A program made the translations under genes and the position numbers. Below the pieces are notes generated by a model, which was not told where the DNA came from, did not search any database, and saw only the letters and a list, made by a program, of their open reading frames with translations. A stretch of DNA of 64,000 nucleotides. Origin: Litoditis marina. Taxonomy: Eukaryota > Nematoda > Chromadorea > Rhabditida > Rhabditidae. Location: NCBI GenBank assembly GCA_964036275.1, contig CAXIWQ010000402.1:1-64000 (forward strand), given 5' to 3'. This document shows, piece after piece, positions 47,201 to 56,458 of this stretch (positions are counted from its first letter, which is position 1; every line of letters begins with the position of its first letter).

Positions 47201-49933
47201 TTTCATTCGCGAGTAATTGCGAATACGAAGTTTCATTTACGAGTAATTGCAAATACAAAGTTTCATTTGCGAGTAGTTGTGAATAAGAAGTTTCATTTGC
47301 GAGTAATTGCGAATACGAAGTTTCATTTGCGAGTAATTGCGAATACGAAGTTTCATTTACGAGTAATTGCGAATACGAAGTTTCATTTGCGAGTAATTGT
47401 GAAAAAGAAGTTTTATTTGCGAGTAATTGCGAATACGAAGTTTCATTTGCGAGTAATTGCGAATACGAAGTTTCATTTGCGAGTAATTGCGAATACGAAG
47501 TTTCATTCGCGAGTAATTGCGAATACGAAGTTTCATTTACGAGTAATTGCGAATACGAAGTTTCATTTGCGAGTAATTGTGAATAAGAAATTTCATTTGC
47601 GAGTAATTGTGAATAAGAAGTTTCATTTGCGAGTAATTGCGAAAACGACGTTTCATTTGCGAATAATTGCAGAAACGAAGTTTTATTTGCAAGTACTTGC
47701 GAATACGAAGTTTTATTTGCGAGTAATTGCGAATACGGAGTTTGATTCGCGAGTAATTGCAAATACGAAGTTTCATTTGCGAGTAATTGCGAATACAAAG
47801 TTTCATTTGCGAGTAATTGCGAATACGACGTTTCATTTGCGAGTAATTGCAAATACGAAGTTTTATGTGCGAATACTTGCGAATACGAAGTTTCATTTGC
47901 GAGTAATTGCGAACGAGAAGTTTCATTTTTGAATAATTGCAAATACGAAGTTGCATTTGCGAGTAATTGCGAATACGATGTTTCCTTTGCGAATAATTGC
48001 GAATACGAAGTTTCATTTGCGAGTAATTGCGAATACGAAGTTTCATTTGCGAGTAATTGTGAATACGAAGTTTCATTTGCGAGTAATTGTGAATACGAAG
48101 TTTCATTTGCGAGTAATTGCGAATAAGAAGTTTCATTCGCGAGTAATTGCGAATATGAAGTTTTATTTGCGAGTAATTGCGAATACGGAGTTTCATTTGC
48201 GAGTAATTGCGAATACAAAGTTTCATTTGCGAGTAATTGCGAATACGAAGTTTCATTTACGAGTAATTGCGAATACGAAGTTTCATTTGCGAGTAATTGC
48301 AAATACGAAGTTTCATTTACGAGTAATTGCGAATACGGAGTTTCATTTGCGAGTAGTTGTGAATACGAAGTTTCATTTACGAGTGATTGCGAATACAAAG
48401 TTTCATTTGCGAGTAATTGTGAAAAAGAAGTTTTATTTGCGAGTAATTGCGAATACGAAGTTTCATTTGCGAGTAATTGCGAATACGAAGTTTCATTTGC
48501 GAGTAATTGCGAATACGAAGTTTCATTCGCGAGTAATTGCGAATACGAAGTTTCATTTACGAGTAATTGCGAATACGAAGTTTCATTTGCGAGTAATTGT
48601 GAATAAGAAATTTCATTTGCGAGTAATTGTGAATAAGAAGTTTCATTTGCGATTAATTGCGAAAACGACGTTTCATTTGCGAGTAATTGCAGAAACGAAG
48701 TTTTATTTGCAAGTACTTGCGAATACGAAGTTTTATTTGCGAGTAATTGCGAATACGGAGTTTGATTCGCGAGTAGTTGCAAATACGAAGTTTCATTTGC
48801 GAGTAATTGCGAATACAAAGTTTCATTTGCGAGTAATTGCGAATACGACGTTTCATTTGCGAGTAATTGCAAATACGACGTTTTATGTGCGAGTACTTGC
48901 GAATACGAAGTTTCATTTGCGAGTAATTGCGAATAAGAAGTTTCATTTACGAGTAATTGCGAATACGAAGTTTTATTTGCGAGTAATTGTGAACAAGAAG
49001 TTTCATTCGCGAGTAATTGTGAATAAGAAGTTTCATTTGCGAGTAATTGCGAATACGAAGTTTCATTTGCGAGTAACTGCAAATACGAAGTTTCATTTAC
49101 GAGTAATTGCGAATACGAAGTTTCATTTGCGAGTAATTGTGAAAAAGAAGTTTCATTTGCGAGTAATTGCGAAAACGAAGTTTCATTTGCGAGTAATTGC
49201 GAATACGAAGTTTCATTTGCGAGTAATTGCGAATACGAAGTTTCATTCGCGAGTAATTGCGAATACGAAGTTTCATTTGCGAGTAATTGTGAATAAGAGG
49301 TTTCATTTGCGAGTAATTGCGAATACGAAGTTTCATTCGCGAGTAATTGCGAATACGAAGTTTCATTTGCGAGTAATTGTGAATAAGAGGTTTCATTTGC
49401 GAGTAATTGCGAATACGAAGTTTCATTTGCGAGTAATTGCGAATACGAAGTTTCATTTGCGAGTAATTGCGAATACGAAGTTTCATTTACGAGTAATTGC
49501 GAATACGAAGTTTTATTTGCGAGTAATTGTGAACAAGAAGTTTCATTCGCGAGTAATTGTGAATAAAAAGTTTCATTTGCGAGTAATTGCGAATACGAAG
49601 TTTCATTTGCGAGTAATTGCGAATACGAAGTTTCATTTACGAGTAATTGCGAATACGAAGTTTCATTTGCGAGTAATTGTGAAAAAGAAGTTTCATTGCG
49701 AGTAATTGCGAAAACGAAGTTTCATTCGCGAGTAATTGCGAATACGAAGTTTCATTTGCGAGTAATTGCGAATACGAAGTTTCATTCGCGAGTAATTGCG
49801 AATACGAAGTTTCATTTACGAGTAATTGCGAATACGAAGTTTCATTCGCGAGTAATTGTGAATAAGAAGTTTCATTTGCGAGTAATTGCTAATACGAAGT
49901 TTCATTTGCGAGTAATTGTGAATACGAAGTTTT
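29263..49933 (+). repeat. 30-bp satellite array, forward orientation (about 690 copies)
   Basis: Continuous 30-bp units with consensus GCGAGTAATTGCGAATACGA-AGTTTCATTT; common variants are TTTACGAG, AATTGTGAATAAG, AATACGGAG and AATTGCAAATAC. Occasional 29- and 31-base units shift the phase (for example near 29968, 35624, 38323, 42131, 44118). Larger blocks are themselves duplicated (see findings). Because 30 is a multiple of three, and four of the six frames of the consensus lack a stop, very long spurious ORFs arise. It ends precisely at the LTR at 49934. Confidence 0.97.
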
Positions 49934-50241
49934 GAAAGGTTAGCTCCTTTTAGCATCTAAAGCCCCGAGGAACTCCATGAAAGGTTAGAGGTGGGTCCGG
50001 TTTAGGACTCCTCGCCTTTACTGGTGAAACCCCCAAACTTGTGAGTAAACATCTCTTTTGGAGAGCAATTAGACAATATGTTGACATTGACAAAACTACA
50101 GCAGAGGTGCCGGTGGGAAAGTAGAGTCACTCTGAATGACTCTCGGCACCCTGCTTACCATTATGGGGTGTTTCTGGTGTAGCGGTAATATTTTATAATG
50201 TGCGGTACGTCCTTATAACAGTTACCAGGGTTGTATGCAAT

Positions 50242-50247
50242 TTTATT
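50242..50247 (-). promoter_or_regulatory. LTR polyadenylation signal
   Basis: AATAAA on the minus strand, about 840 bases into the LTR and downstream of the TATA box, as expected for the R region. Confidence 0.35.
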
Positions 50248-50980
50248 ATTATAAGCAATTGGACCGTTGTTGACACTCAAATAACAATGTAATATAATGT
50301 CTGTAATATTCAAATCATGACCTAAACATGGTAGCTCGTGCCTATGAAAGATAGATAGAATACTCTGTATGTGGGCGTCAAAGGACATAGACAAAGTTGG
50401 GTCATTAAAGATCAAGGCGAATATATAATAATACTGACGGAATGAAAGTGTGTTGACCCAGGATATGAGGGGGATTGATAGAGAGGATAGAGAGATGTAG
50501 AGAGTGCCCTACAGTGTTATAGATTGTAGAGTAGGCAGAAGGTCAGAGAAATATTACGTAGAGGGTGTCAATAACGGTCAGCTATCTATAGAGCAGACTA
50601 CGAATAAATATGTGGGATATATGATTTAAACTACGGGTTTTATAGTTGATACAATTATGATGACTACTGTGATAACAATTGTGATAACTATTGTAAATGC
50701 TTGTGATTTATATTGTACATAGACTAGATTGTGACATGTAATTTAAGTTAATATATGATTGTATGTTCTATGAAAGATGAATGTTATTATCTGAGTGTGA
50801 TGTGAATATCTAACCTAGAAGTGAAGCGAAGCGAACTATTAAAGCATGTTGAATCTAACAATTATATATGAAACGAGGGAGATGAAAGGTGAGATTAATA
50901 TAAAGTACAAACGAGATCAAAAGGTTAGTAAACAAGTGGGTAGCATGCCCAGACCGGTCCCGAGTTGTCGTTCCGTGCTG

Positions 50981-50987
50981 TTTTATA
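50981..50987 (-). promoter_or_regulatory. LTR TATA box
   Basis: TATAAAA on the minus strand, about 100 bases into the LTR, in the context CCAGTATAAAACAGC. It is a plausible U3 promoter element. Confidence 0.4.
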
Positions 50988-51085
50988 CTGGTAACTCGCA
51001 GCTGTTCCGGGGGCGAGTTGTTGACGCTTCTCGAATCTTCCTAGGTAGGCTATTTTGAGGTCACTCATGAGTCAGGAATCTCACA

Positions 51086-51097
51086 TCCCCCCTCTTC
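51086..51097 (-). promoter_or_regulatory. Polypurine tract
   Basis: On the minus strand GAAGAGGGGGGA runs directly into TGTGAG, the start of the LTR. A purine-only tract at this place primes plus-strand DNA synthesis in LTR retrotransposons. Confidence 0.6.
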
Positions 51098-51166
51098 GAC
51101 AAGCTGAGGTCTCCGAGGCCATAATTTCTATGTATTCTGATTCCTGACGTAGTTCCACTTTGTAAT

Positions 51167-51172
51167 TTTATT
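51167..51172 (-). promoter_or_regulatory. AATAAA signal after the 51280-51960 gene
   Basis: On the minus strand, AATAAA stands about 110 bases after the stop codon and before the polypurine tract. Confidence 0.35.
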
Positions 51173-51279
51173 TGTTTAATACCTTTCTGTTTTACTCGTC
51201 GTTGTACCAATTATTTACATAACTAAATAATCTTCATTCTTTCTAATTCTATTTCCTATTATGTTACACAAGTTTAATA

Positions 51280-51960
51280 TCAATATCCTTCTGGGCTGTT
51301 CTTGGTCCCTAGCTTTTTGACGTCTTTTCCTGGTCCTGCTTGTGCCGTTACTGATGGTTCCCAGAAGATGGGGGCGTTGCGCGGCGACTTCAGGTTTTCC
51401 TTGTCCTCTTCTCTAATTCTCAGTAGTAGTATACTCGTGGAAGTTGATCCTTCTATGGCTCTTTCGATTTGAAACGGTAGGTGGCGGTCCTTTGTGCTGC
51501 TTACCATTGAGATATCTCCCATTCTGAGAAAGTCGAGGTGTCCGATCTTAAATGCGTTGTGTCCTCTCTCCATCTCTTCTCCAATCATTTCCACATTAAC
51601 TCCGTTCTCGAATCCGTTGGTGTAGATTTCCAGGTATATTTTCTCTTTATACAACCGAAATACTGTTTTTCTTGCTCCTTTCTGGAGTAGTTGGCGTAAC
51701 ACTGCGTATTCCCATTGATGGTTCGTGAACGGACTTCTTAGTTTGCACGATTCGTAGATGGTGTCTGTTCTCATCATGTCCCTCAGACTTATGTGGTCCC
51801 ACAAGATTGCACGAATTGATTCCATTAAGTACGTCGTCTCTCCCGATATCATCGTGTAACCAAACGCGTATCGGAATGGTCCATGTGCTCGTTCGATTAT
51901 TTTTACATAATCTCCGGTAGTGGGATTCATTCCGATTTGGTCGGTTCCTGAAAAATTCAT
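51280..51960 (-). CDS. Accessory protein, sense copy 2 of a four-member unknown family (226 residues)
   Basis: An uninterrupted ORF that starts at ATG 51960 (MNFSGTDQIG) and ends at 51280; an AATAAA follows on the same strand at 51167-51172. No known family was recognised. Shared landmarks with the three other copies are a helical stretch (YAVLRQLLQKGARK), a strand pair KIYLEIYTNGFENGVNVEM, a Gly/Leu element IGHLDFLRMGDISMVS, a Pro a few residues later, and a C-terminal strand ILLLRI before IFWEP. The N-terminal 95 residues are specific to this copy. It sits between the sense copy at 52138-52772 and the LTR. The TTTTTCAG just after the ATG could instead be an acceptor of an upstream exon. Confidence 0.6.
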   Translation of the reverse strand: MNFSGTDQIGMNPTTGDYVKIIERAHGPFRYAFGYTMISGETTYLMESIRAILWDHISLRDMMRTDTIYESCKLRSPFTNHQWEYAVLRQLLQKGARKTVFRLYKEKIYLEIYTNGFENGVNVEMIGEEMERGHNAFKIGHLDFLRMGDISMVSSTKDRHLPFQIERAIEGSTSTSILLLRIREEDKENLKSPRNAPIFWEPSVTAQAGPGKDVKKLGTKNSPEGY

Positions 51961-52093
51961 GTTTCGAACCACTTATTTCTCATTCTGTTGTTGTTCCTCA
52001 CGCCGTGCGCGTATTCATGATTTTCTCTCATATAATTTCTGATCATGTTGTATTTTCCCATTCTTTTTGGACACTGTACAGCTCTATCTAATC

Positions 52094-52099
52094 TTTATT
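52094..52099 (-). promoter_or_regulatory. AATAAA signal after the 52138 stop
   Basis: Minus-strand AATAAA about 40 bases downstream of the stop. It implies that the copy at 51280-51960 is a separate transcription unit or is expressed from the LTR transcript. Confidence 0.35.
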
Positions 52100-52137
52100 C
52101 CATTTCCTAGTTAACATAACGTTTTTGTTGTCTTTTC

Positions 52138-53562
52138 TTATTTCCATCGTCTGTGCTGTGCGCCGCTTCCTAGTCCGACTCGAACCGCTGATGCCTTCTG
52201 GTTGCTTGCCAGTATCATCGGATGCCATATTGCTGCCGTCATCGTAGGATTTTTCCATAATTCTTCTTGTTGTGCTTTCTTGAATCCCAGAAGGGTTATT
52301 GATTCTATCTTCGCGATTCGAATTGTCTTCATGATAGCTGGTGGAATTTCATCGGTGAAAGTTGCTGCCGCGATCACAACGTCTCCCAGTCTTAGATGGC
52401 CTAAACCGCTGATAAGGAACTGGTGGAGGTGTTCGTGTTTTGTTACCGCACCGTTTCCACGCAGGGTGCACTGGATACCATTTGTAAAACGAGCATTGAA
52501 TAGCTCTACGTCGATCGTCTTCGTTCCGTTCACGTAGAACACCGTCTTCTTGTTGTTGTATAGCACCATTTCCCTCAAGAAGGCGTTTTCCCACGCACTT
52601 TTTCCATAGACACCTCGATTTTCTTCGGGTTTGCACAGTTGCTCTTGCTCCAACATAGTCAGCACGTCTGGACTGGCTACTATGGCCCTTCTAGTAGCCG
52701 CTTTTGCTGCTGCCAGTTCTGCCTCGGCGCAGCTCCATAGATGGAAAAATGGTTCTTCCGCTTGACTTCCCCCTGTAATTCTAGGTCGTTCTACTTCCTG
52801 TCAGTACTATTTTATTAATTCTATAACCTGTTGTATTTTGATTTTCGTACCACTGTCCGTTGTGTGTTGTACTCTGTTTTCTCTTTTTCTTCTGATAAAA
52901 CACTTTTGTCTAACTACAACCTTTATTCGTTCGAGACAATGATACATCATTACACAGTTCTACAATTTTAATCCCTTCTACTGTTCTATCATTTACCAAC
53001 CTAATTATCACCATTTTTGCTGGCATAGCGCTTCACAGTGGTTCGAGCGTTTGCAAAAGCTGCAGTATGCGTTTTGTCCACACTGATGGCCCGGTAAGTA
53101 TGGTTCTAGACATTTTGAACAACGTTTCAGTAAACCGACAATTCTATTTACTTTTTCCTCAAGCGTTCCTCCTTTTTGACAGAGGTTGGTGTTATGTTCT
53201 TGAGCGCATAGGAGACAAACTACACGATTCGCTGGTGGAGGAGCAATTTGCACAATTTGCGGAATTTGTACTCTGTGTGGAATGCGAAAGTTTGAATCAA
53301 AACGGGGTCGCTCTTGAAATTCTCTCAAGTTTTTGGCCTTCCAGTATTGTTTTCTGTCTTCACGTTCCTCTCGTTCTCTCTCCAGTCTTCTCTCTCTTCT
53401 TTCTTTTCTTTCACGTTCTTTTCTTTCCTCGCGTCTGCGTTCCTTTTCCTTTCTCCGCTCTTCTTCTGCTTCTGAGGTTGCTGCCCTTTTATTATGTTTT
53501 CTGACTTCCTCACCATCATTTTTCGGTAGTTCCTCATCTCCGTTCACTTGCTTCTGTCCCAT
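52138..53562 (-). CDS. Gag-like zinc-knuckle protein spliced towards sense copy 1 of the unknown family (frame break at the junction)
   Basis: Exon 53562-53012 starts MGQKQVNGDEE, has a long Arg/Glu/Lys-rich charged helix (about residues 30-85), then three knuckles: CLLCAQEHNTNLC, CSKCLEPYLPGHQC and CSFCKRSNHCEALC. This arrangement is typical of retrotransposon Gag nucleocapsid regions, especially of BEL/Pao type, and would bind nucleic acid. A donor (TG|GTGATAA) and an acceptor (AATTACAG at 52773) lead to exon 52772-52138 (211 residues), which carries the unknown domain (TKTIDVELFNARFTNG, ISGLGHLRLGDVVI, SITLLGF, AIWHP). The two reading frames differ by one base, next to a run of five G (769-773 in 52769-52773), so either the run length is wrong, or the gene is broken, or they are separate genes. 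AATAAA follows at 52094-52099. Confidence 0.5.
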
Positions 53563-53859
53563 GTTGGAGGCGCTTCCATTTTTCCCTGAAGAAAATATAT
53601 TAGCACTTCATACAGCCGACTTTAGTCTGTAATTTGCGTAATAATCTGTTTTCCTCAACGCCCTGTCCAAATTACAGTTTCACATTCCGTGTTTGATCTT
53701 TTTATCCAACGCCCTGACTCTGTTTACAGCCGATTTGTTTACGGATTTGAACTTTTATTTGTTGTTGTTGACTTGTGGCAAATAATTATCATGTTTCCTA
53801 TTTGTGTTATTTCTTCGTCTGACTGTATTTCTGATTTTTCCTTTTTCCAGTTTCCGGAG

Positions 53860-54483
53860 ATGAGGGTCGCCATTCATAAGTGTTCGGTTTTCAATTTCTG
53901 CTCCAATCGCGGATTGTGTTTCTACGAAGTTCTTCAAAATATTCTCTCGTGTGTCTGTCCTGATGGGTGGAGTGGTTCCTCCTGTGAAGTCGAAGCTTCC
54001 AGCCATCCTGCTGTTGTTGCCAGTTATTCTTGGTTTCACCTTCTTCTGGTGATTTTCGGTACGTCGATTTTCTGTTCAGTACATTTGTCTTGGCAGCTTT
54101 TATTTATGCGTATTTTGCTTAGATTTTGCGAAAGTTCTCCCTTTTTGGAGGCAAAATCGTATAATTTCTCTCATCACAACCGGTTTTCCCTTTTGTTCCG
54201 CTTGTCCTGTCTTTTCGCCGCTGTCCTCTGTCTAGTGTAGTTGGACCTTGGACATGTTATTGTGTTTGTCAGGAGTTCTACTTTCTTTTTTTCAGTGTGT
54301 TTTCTTTCAGGTATCTTACTGGTGGTCGCTATCCTCGCGTACTGGTACTTCTGTCGTAAGGTTCCTGGATCCGTGGTTCCTCTTGTTTTCCGAGACGGAT
54401 GGCGTGCACTTGGTACCTGCTTCCGCAAATCTTCTGACTCCTCGGTTCCCAAGGATCCTGAGGTGGGAACCGGTGTTCAGTGA
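53860..54483 (+). CDS. Small single-pass membrane protein with one EGF-like domain (antisense to the retrotransposon)
   Basis: Two exons, 53860-54058 and 54311-54483, join in phase 1 (donor G|GTACGT, acceptor TTTCTTTCAG) to give 123 residues. Residues about 8-38 hold six cysteines spaced C-x5-C-x5-C-x10-C-x-C-x8-C, including CVCPDGWSGSSC, a textbook EGF pattern. A hydrophobic segment (LLLVIFGILLVVAILAYWYF), split by the intron, is followed by CRK as a stop-transfer signal and a Ser/Pro-rich tail. No signal peptide follows the chosen ATG. The frame is open upstream to 53689 with a hydrophobic stretch, and an acceptor (TTTTTCCAG) lies at 53850, so a 5' exon may be missing. Codon choice looks like a real nematode gene. 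Weak alternative: a hydrophilic minus-strand reading is also open here. Confidence 0.55.
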
Positions 54484-54725
54484 TCAGACATGTTGTGTTC
54501 ATCGGTAGCTATGTGTCTTGTATTTCCTATTTTCTGAGTTCTCTCTCTGTCTGCTGTCTGGTCTCTTCAGCTTCCTTTGCTTCTCTTTTCTTCTATATTT
54601 CTTACCTTGTTCTGTCTTTGTGTTTTATTGTTTTTCTTGACGACCTCGTGTTGTTCGTATTTGTTGACTTGTATGTTGTACTTGTTGTTGATGTTGATTT
54701 ATTGAGCGTGAATTCGTGTTGCTGC

Positions 54726-54731
54726 AATAAA
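54726..54731 (+). promoter_or_regulatory. AATAAA signal of the EGF-like gene
   Basis: Plus-strand AATAAA about 240 bases after the TGA at 54481-54483. Confidence 0.4.
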
Positions 54732-55328
54732 CTGTATTCTTAACTTCTTGTGTGTGCCTTATCCCAGGTTTTCTACCTGTATTCTTACTTCTTCTTGTTT
54801 TTACTCTCTATTTTCGCGTGTTTTCCGACTTATTTAACGGCTTAACCTGCATTTTCTATTAGGTTTGATCAGCTTCACCAGGAACGGAGGATTTTCTTTC
54901 TATTTTCCTGTAATTCTTTTTGGTCTTCCGGGCTATTTTCAATTTTTATTTTGAAAATCGTCTGTGCCGCGAGATTCCTGCCTTTCTCCGTTTAACCAAC
55001 CTTTTGTTTTGCTGGAATGCGGTTGGTATGTGGTTTGAGGGGGACCCAGTGTGTCCGCCAGGTATGGTTCATCGCGGACTTGTGTCGATGTGTCGGATTC
55101 CTGCTGTTCTTCGTCTCGGTTGCTCATCTGTAATATCAGTCTTCTATACACGTCATGAATTATTCCTTTAAATACATAGGAAGTTCTTCCCAATAGTTTC
55201 TGTTCGTGCAGCTTATAGTTTCCCTGTTTCCGCTAGTCTTTGATTTGTTAGCGGCTCGCAATGCAACTGTTCCTGCGTTTGTTCCCTGCCTCTGGTGGGA
55301 TCTTTTTTCCTTGGTTTCTCCTAGTATT
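54732..55328. other. Spacer between antisense genes, with a possible minus-strand 5' exon
   Basis: T-rich on the plus strand. On the minus strand, 55127-55001 could encode a hydrophilic first exon (MSNRDEEQQESDTS..., donor AAAAG|GTTGG in phase 1) that would join in frame to the acceptor before 53590, upstream of the zinc-knuckle exon. That would place the EGF-like gene inside its intron. Support is only phase and composition. Confidence 0.25.
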
Positions 55329-56081
55329 ATGGCTGACGACACTGATTCCGATCTTCCCGACGTAGTTGCGGAGTTTCCTACTCCCAACTATCGTCAGCTT
55401 CATGTCAACCTACTGTTCTCCTTTCCTGCCATGAGGGAATTAGTATTTGATCGTCTTAATATGGACAGCAATCACGTGCGGGAACTTCTGTTCAACGCAT
55501 TCATAGGTAAATTTCTTCGCCCTTCGTTGTGTTTCGTTGTTTCGATGCCTTTGGTTCCCTTTATTGAGTTTTCGCTTATTCTAGCTCATGCTTGTCGTGA
55601 TGAAATTTCCTTGCTGGAGATCTACCTTCCGGATTATGATGCCCCATTCCTGGCGTATACAGTGGACAACAGGCGATATGTGATTTCATTTTTAAATATT
55701 AGTGGTAATGTCATGTTGATTGGTTCTTTTGCCGCGCGTTTTAGACCGGAGGGTGTTTGGTGTTTGGGTGCTGGCGTCATCTCTTGCCGTTTCCGTCAAG
55801 TAAATATTTATTGCCAGGACCGAGAGGTTCCTTGGCCAGTTTTTACTGCGTTAAGTCACCACACCGTTGAGGCCATGCGCCTCGAGGGCACGGAGTGGAC
55901 CCCCGAGTTGAGCGATGATTATCCATTGTTCACACCTGTAGTTGTACCCACTTGTCGTCGTCGTTTTACTGTGGCGTTCCAGACTCTGCACGTAAACTCG
56001 CACTCGACTTTTGTTCATGTTTCCCACGCTACTTCTGCCCTGATGTTTAGGTTATTGATCTTGGTTGTTTCCTTTTGGTGA
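55329..56081 (+). CDS. Antisense copy 1 of the unknown accessory family (224 residues)
   Basis: Exon 1 55329-55506 (178 bases, ATG to ATA G), donor G|GTAAATTTC, intron of 78 bases, acceptor TTATTCTAG, exon 2 55585-56081 ending TGA. The acidic start MADDTDSDLPDVVAEF is followed by a helical part (VRELLFNAFI), then LLEIYLPDYDAPFLAYTV, VWCLGAGVISCRFRQVNI, a Pro-containing loop (REVPWPVF) and a C-terminal hydrophobic end. The first intron has the same phase and exon 1 the same length as in the copy at 56459, which supports both models. The intron is a multiple of three without stops, so a retained-intron reading is also open. No function can be given. Confidence 0.6.
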   Translation: MADDTDSDLPDVVAEFPTPNYRQLHVNLLFSFPAMRELVFDRLNMDSNHVRELLFNAFIGKFLRPSLCFVVSMPLVPFIEFSLILAHACRDEISLLEIYLPDYDAPFLAYTVDNRRYVISFLNISGNVMLIGSFAARFRPEGVWCLGAGVISCRFRQVNIYCQDREVPWPVFTALSHHTVEAMRLEGTEWTPELSDDYPLFTPVVVPTCRRRFTVAFQTLHVNSHSTFVHVSHATSALMFRLLILVVSFW

Positions 56082-56458
56082 AATGAATGAATGTTACTGT
56101 TGTTCCGTGTTTTCCTTGGTTTGAAAAAACAAATGTATCCATTCACCTTGTGATATTCTACGAAGACGATAATTTTTGTCCGTTAACGCGTTTGGAATGT
56201 TGGAATGATTCTACTTCTCTGAACTTGCTGAGTTCCCGACAGATGCCAAAATCAGTGTTCTTTTTTATTTCCTAATCTTCTATCGTCTGTCGGTCTTGTT
56301 CTTATTTATGATGGAGAAGGTGTTACACCCGGTAATCTCTGGCACCGAGCTGCCTGCTCATTAATCTACCGTAATCCCGTGTTTTCCTCTGTTGATTTCT
56401 TCTTCGTAGGTTTTCCTTAACAGTTGTTTCTTTATTTCCACTTTCATCTTACCGGAGT
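56082..56458 (+). other. Spacer between the two antisense copies with possible family remnants
   Basis: Two short readings, around 56130-56220 (SIHLVIFYEDDNFCPLTRL) and 56290-56375 (VGLVLIYDGEGVTPGNLW), resemble each other and the C-terminal strand-plus-Trp part of the family. They may be relics of a further copy. No complete gene is supported. Confidence 0.3.

Larger units (their letters stand above)
49934..51085 (-). repeat. 3' LTR (about 1152 bp)
   Basis: The block begins TGAAAGGTTAGC on the plus strand right at the last satellite base and ends GGAATCTCACA, i.e. TG...CA in both readings. On the minus strand it starts TGTGAGATTCC directly after a polypurine tract. It contains a TATAAAA (50981-50987) and an AATAAA (50242-50247) in the minus direction. 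No second LTR copy was seen in the window, so the call rests on these signals. Confidence 0.6.

Noticed and set aside
27393..49933. CRISPR array
   Set aside because: The 30-bp units are directly contiguous with no unique spacers, and the setting is eukaryotic.
27256..49935. Very long ORFs in the satellite (up to 1674 codons on the minus strand, 645 on the plus strand)
   Set aside because: They are pure repeats of a 10-codon satellite unit, open in four frames at once and in both orientations. No non-repeat domain or start context supports a gene.
53067..53632. Plus-strand Ser/Leu/Phe-rich ORFs
   Set aside because: Antisense shadow of the charged helix and zinc knuckles on the minus strand.
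53755..54452. Minus-strand hydrophilic ORFs opposite the EGF-like gene
   Set aside because: Open but without recognisable motifs. The plus strand has exact EGF cysteine spacing, a transmembrane segment, matching splice phase and a polyadenylation signal. Not fully excluded.
55160..55387. Minus-strand Ser/Thr-rich ORF
   Set aside because: Complementary to the acidic N-terminus of antisense copy 1, whose exon length and intron phase match its paralogue.
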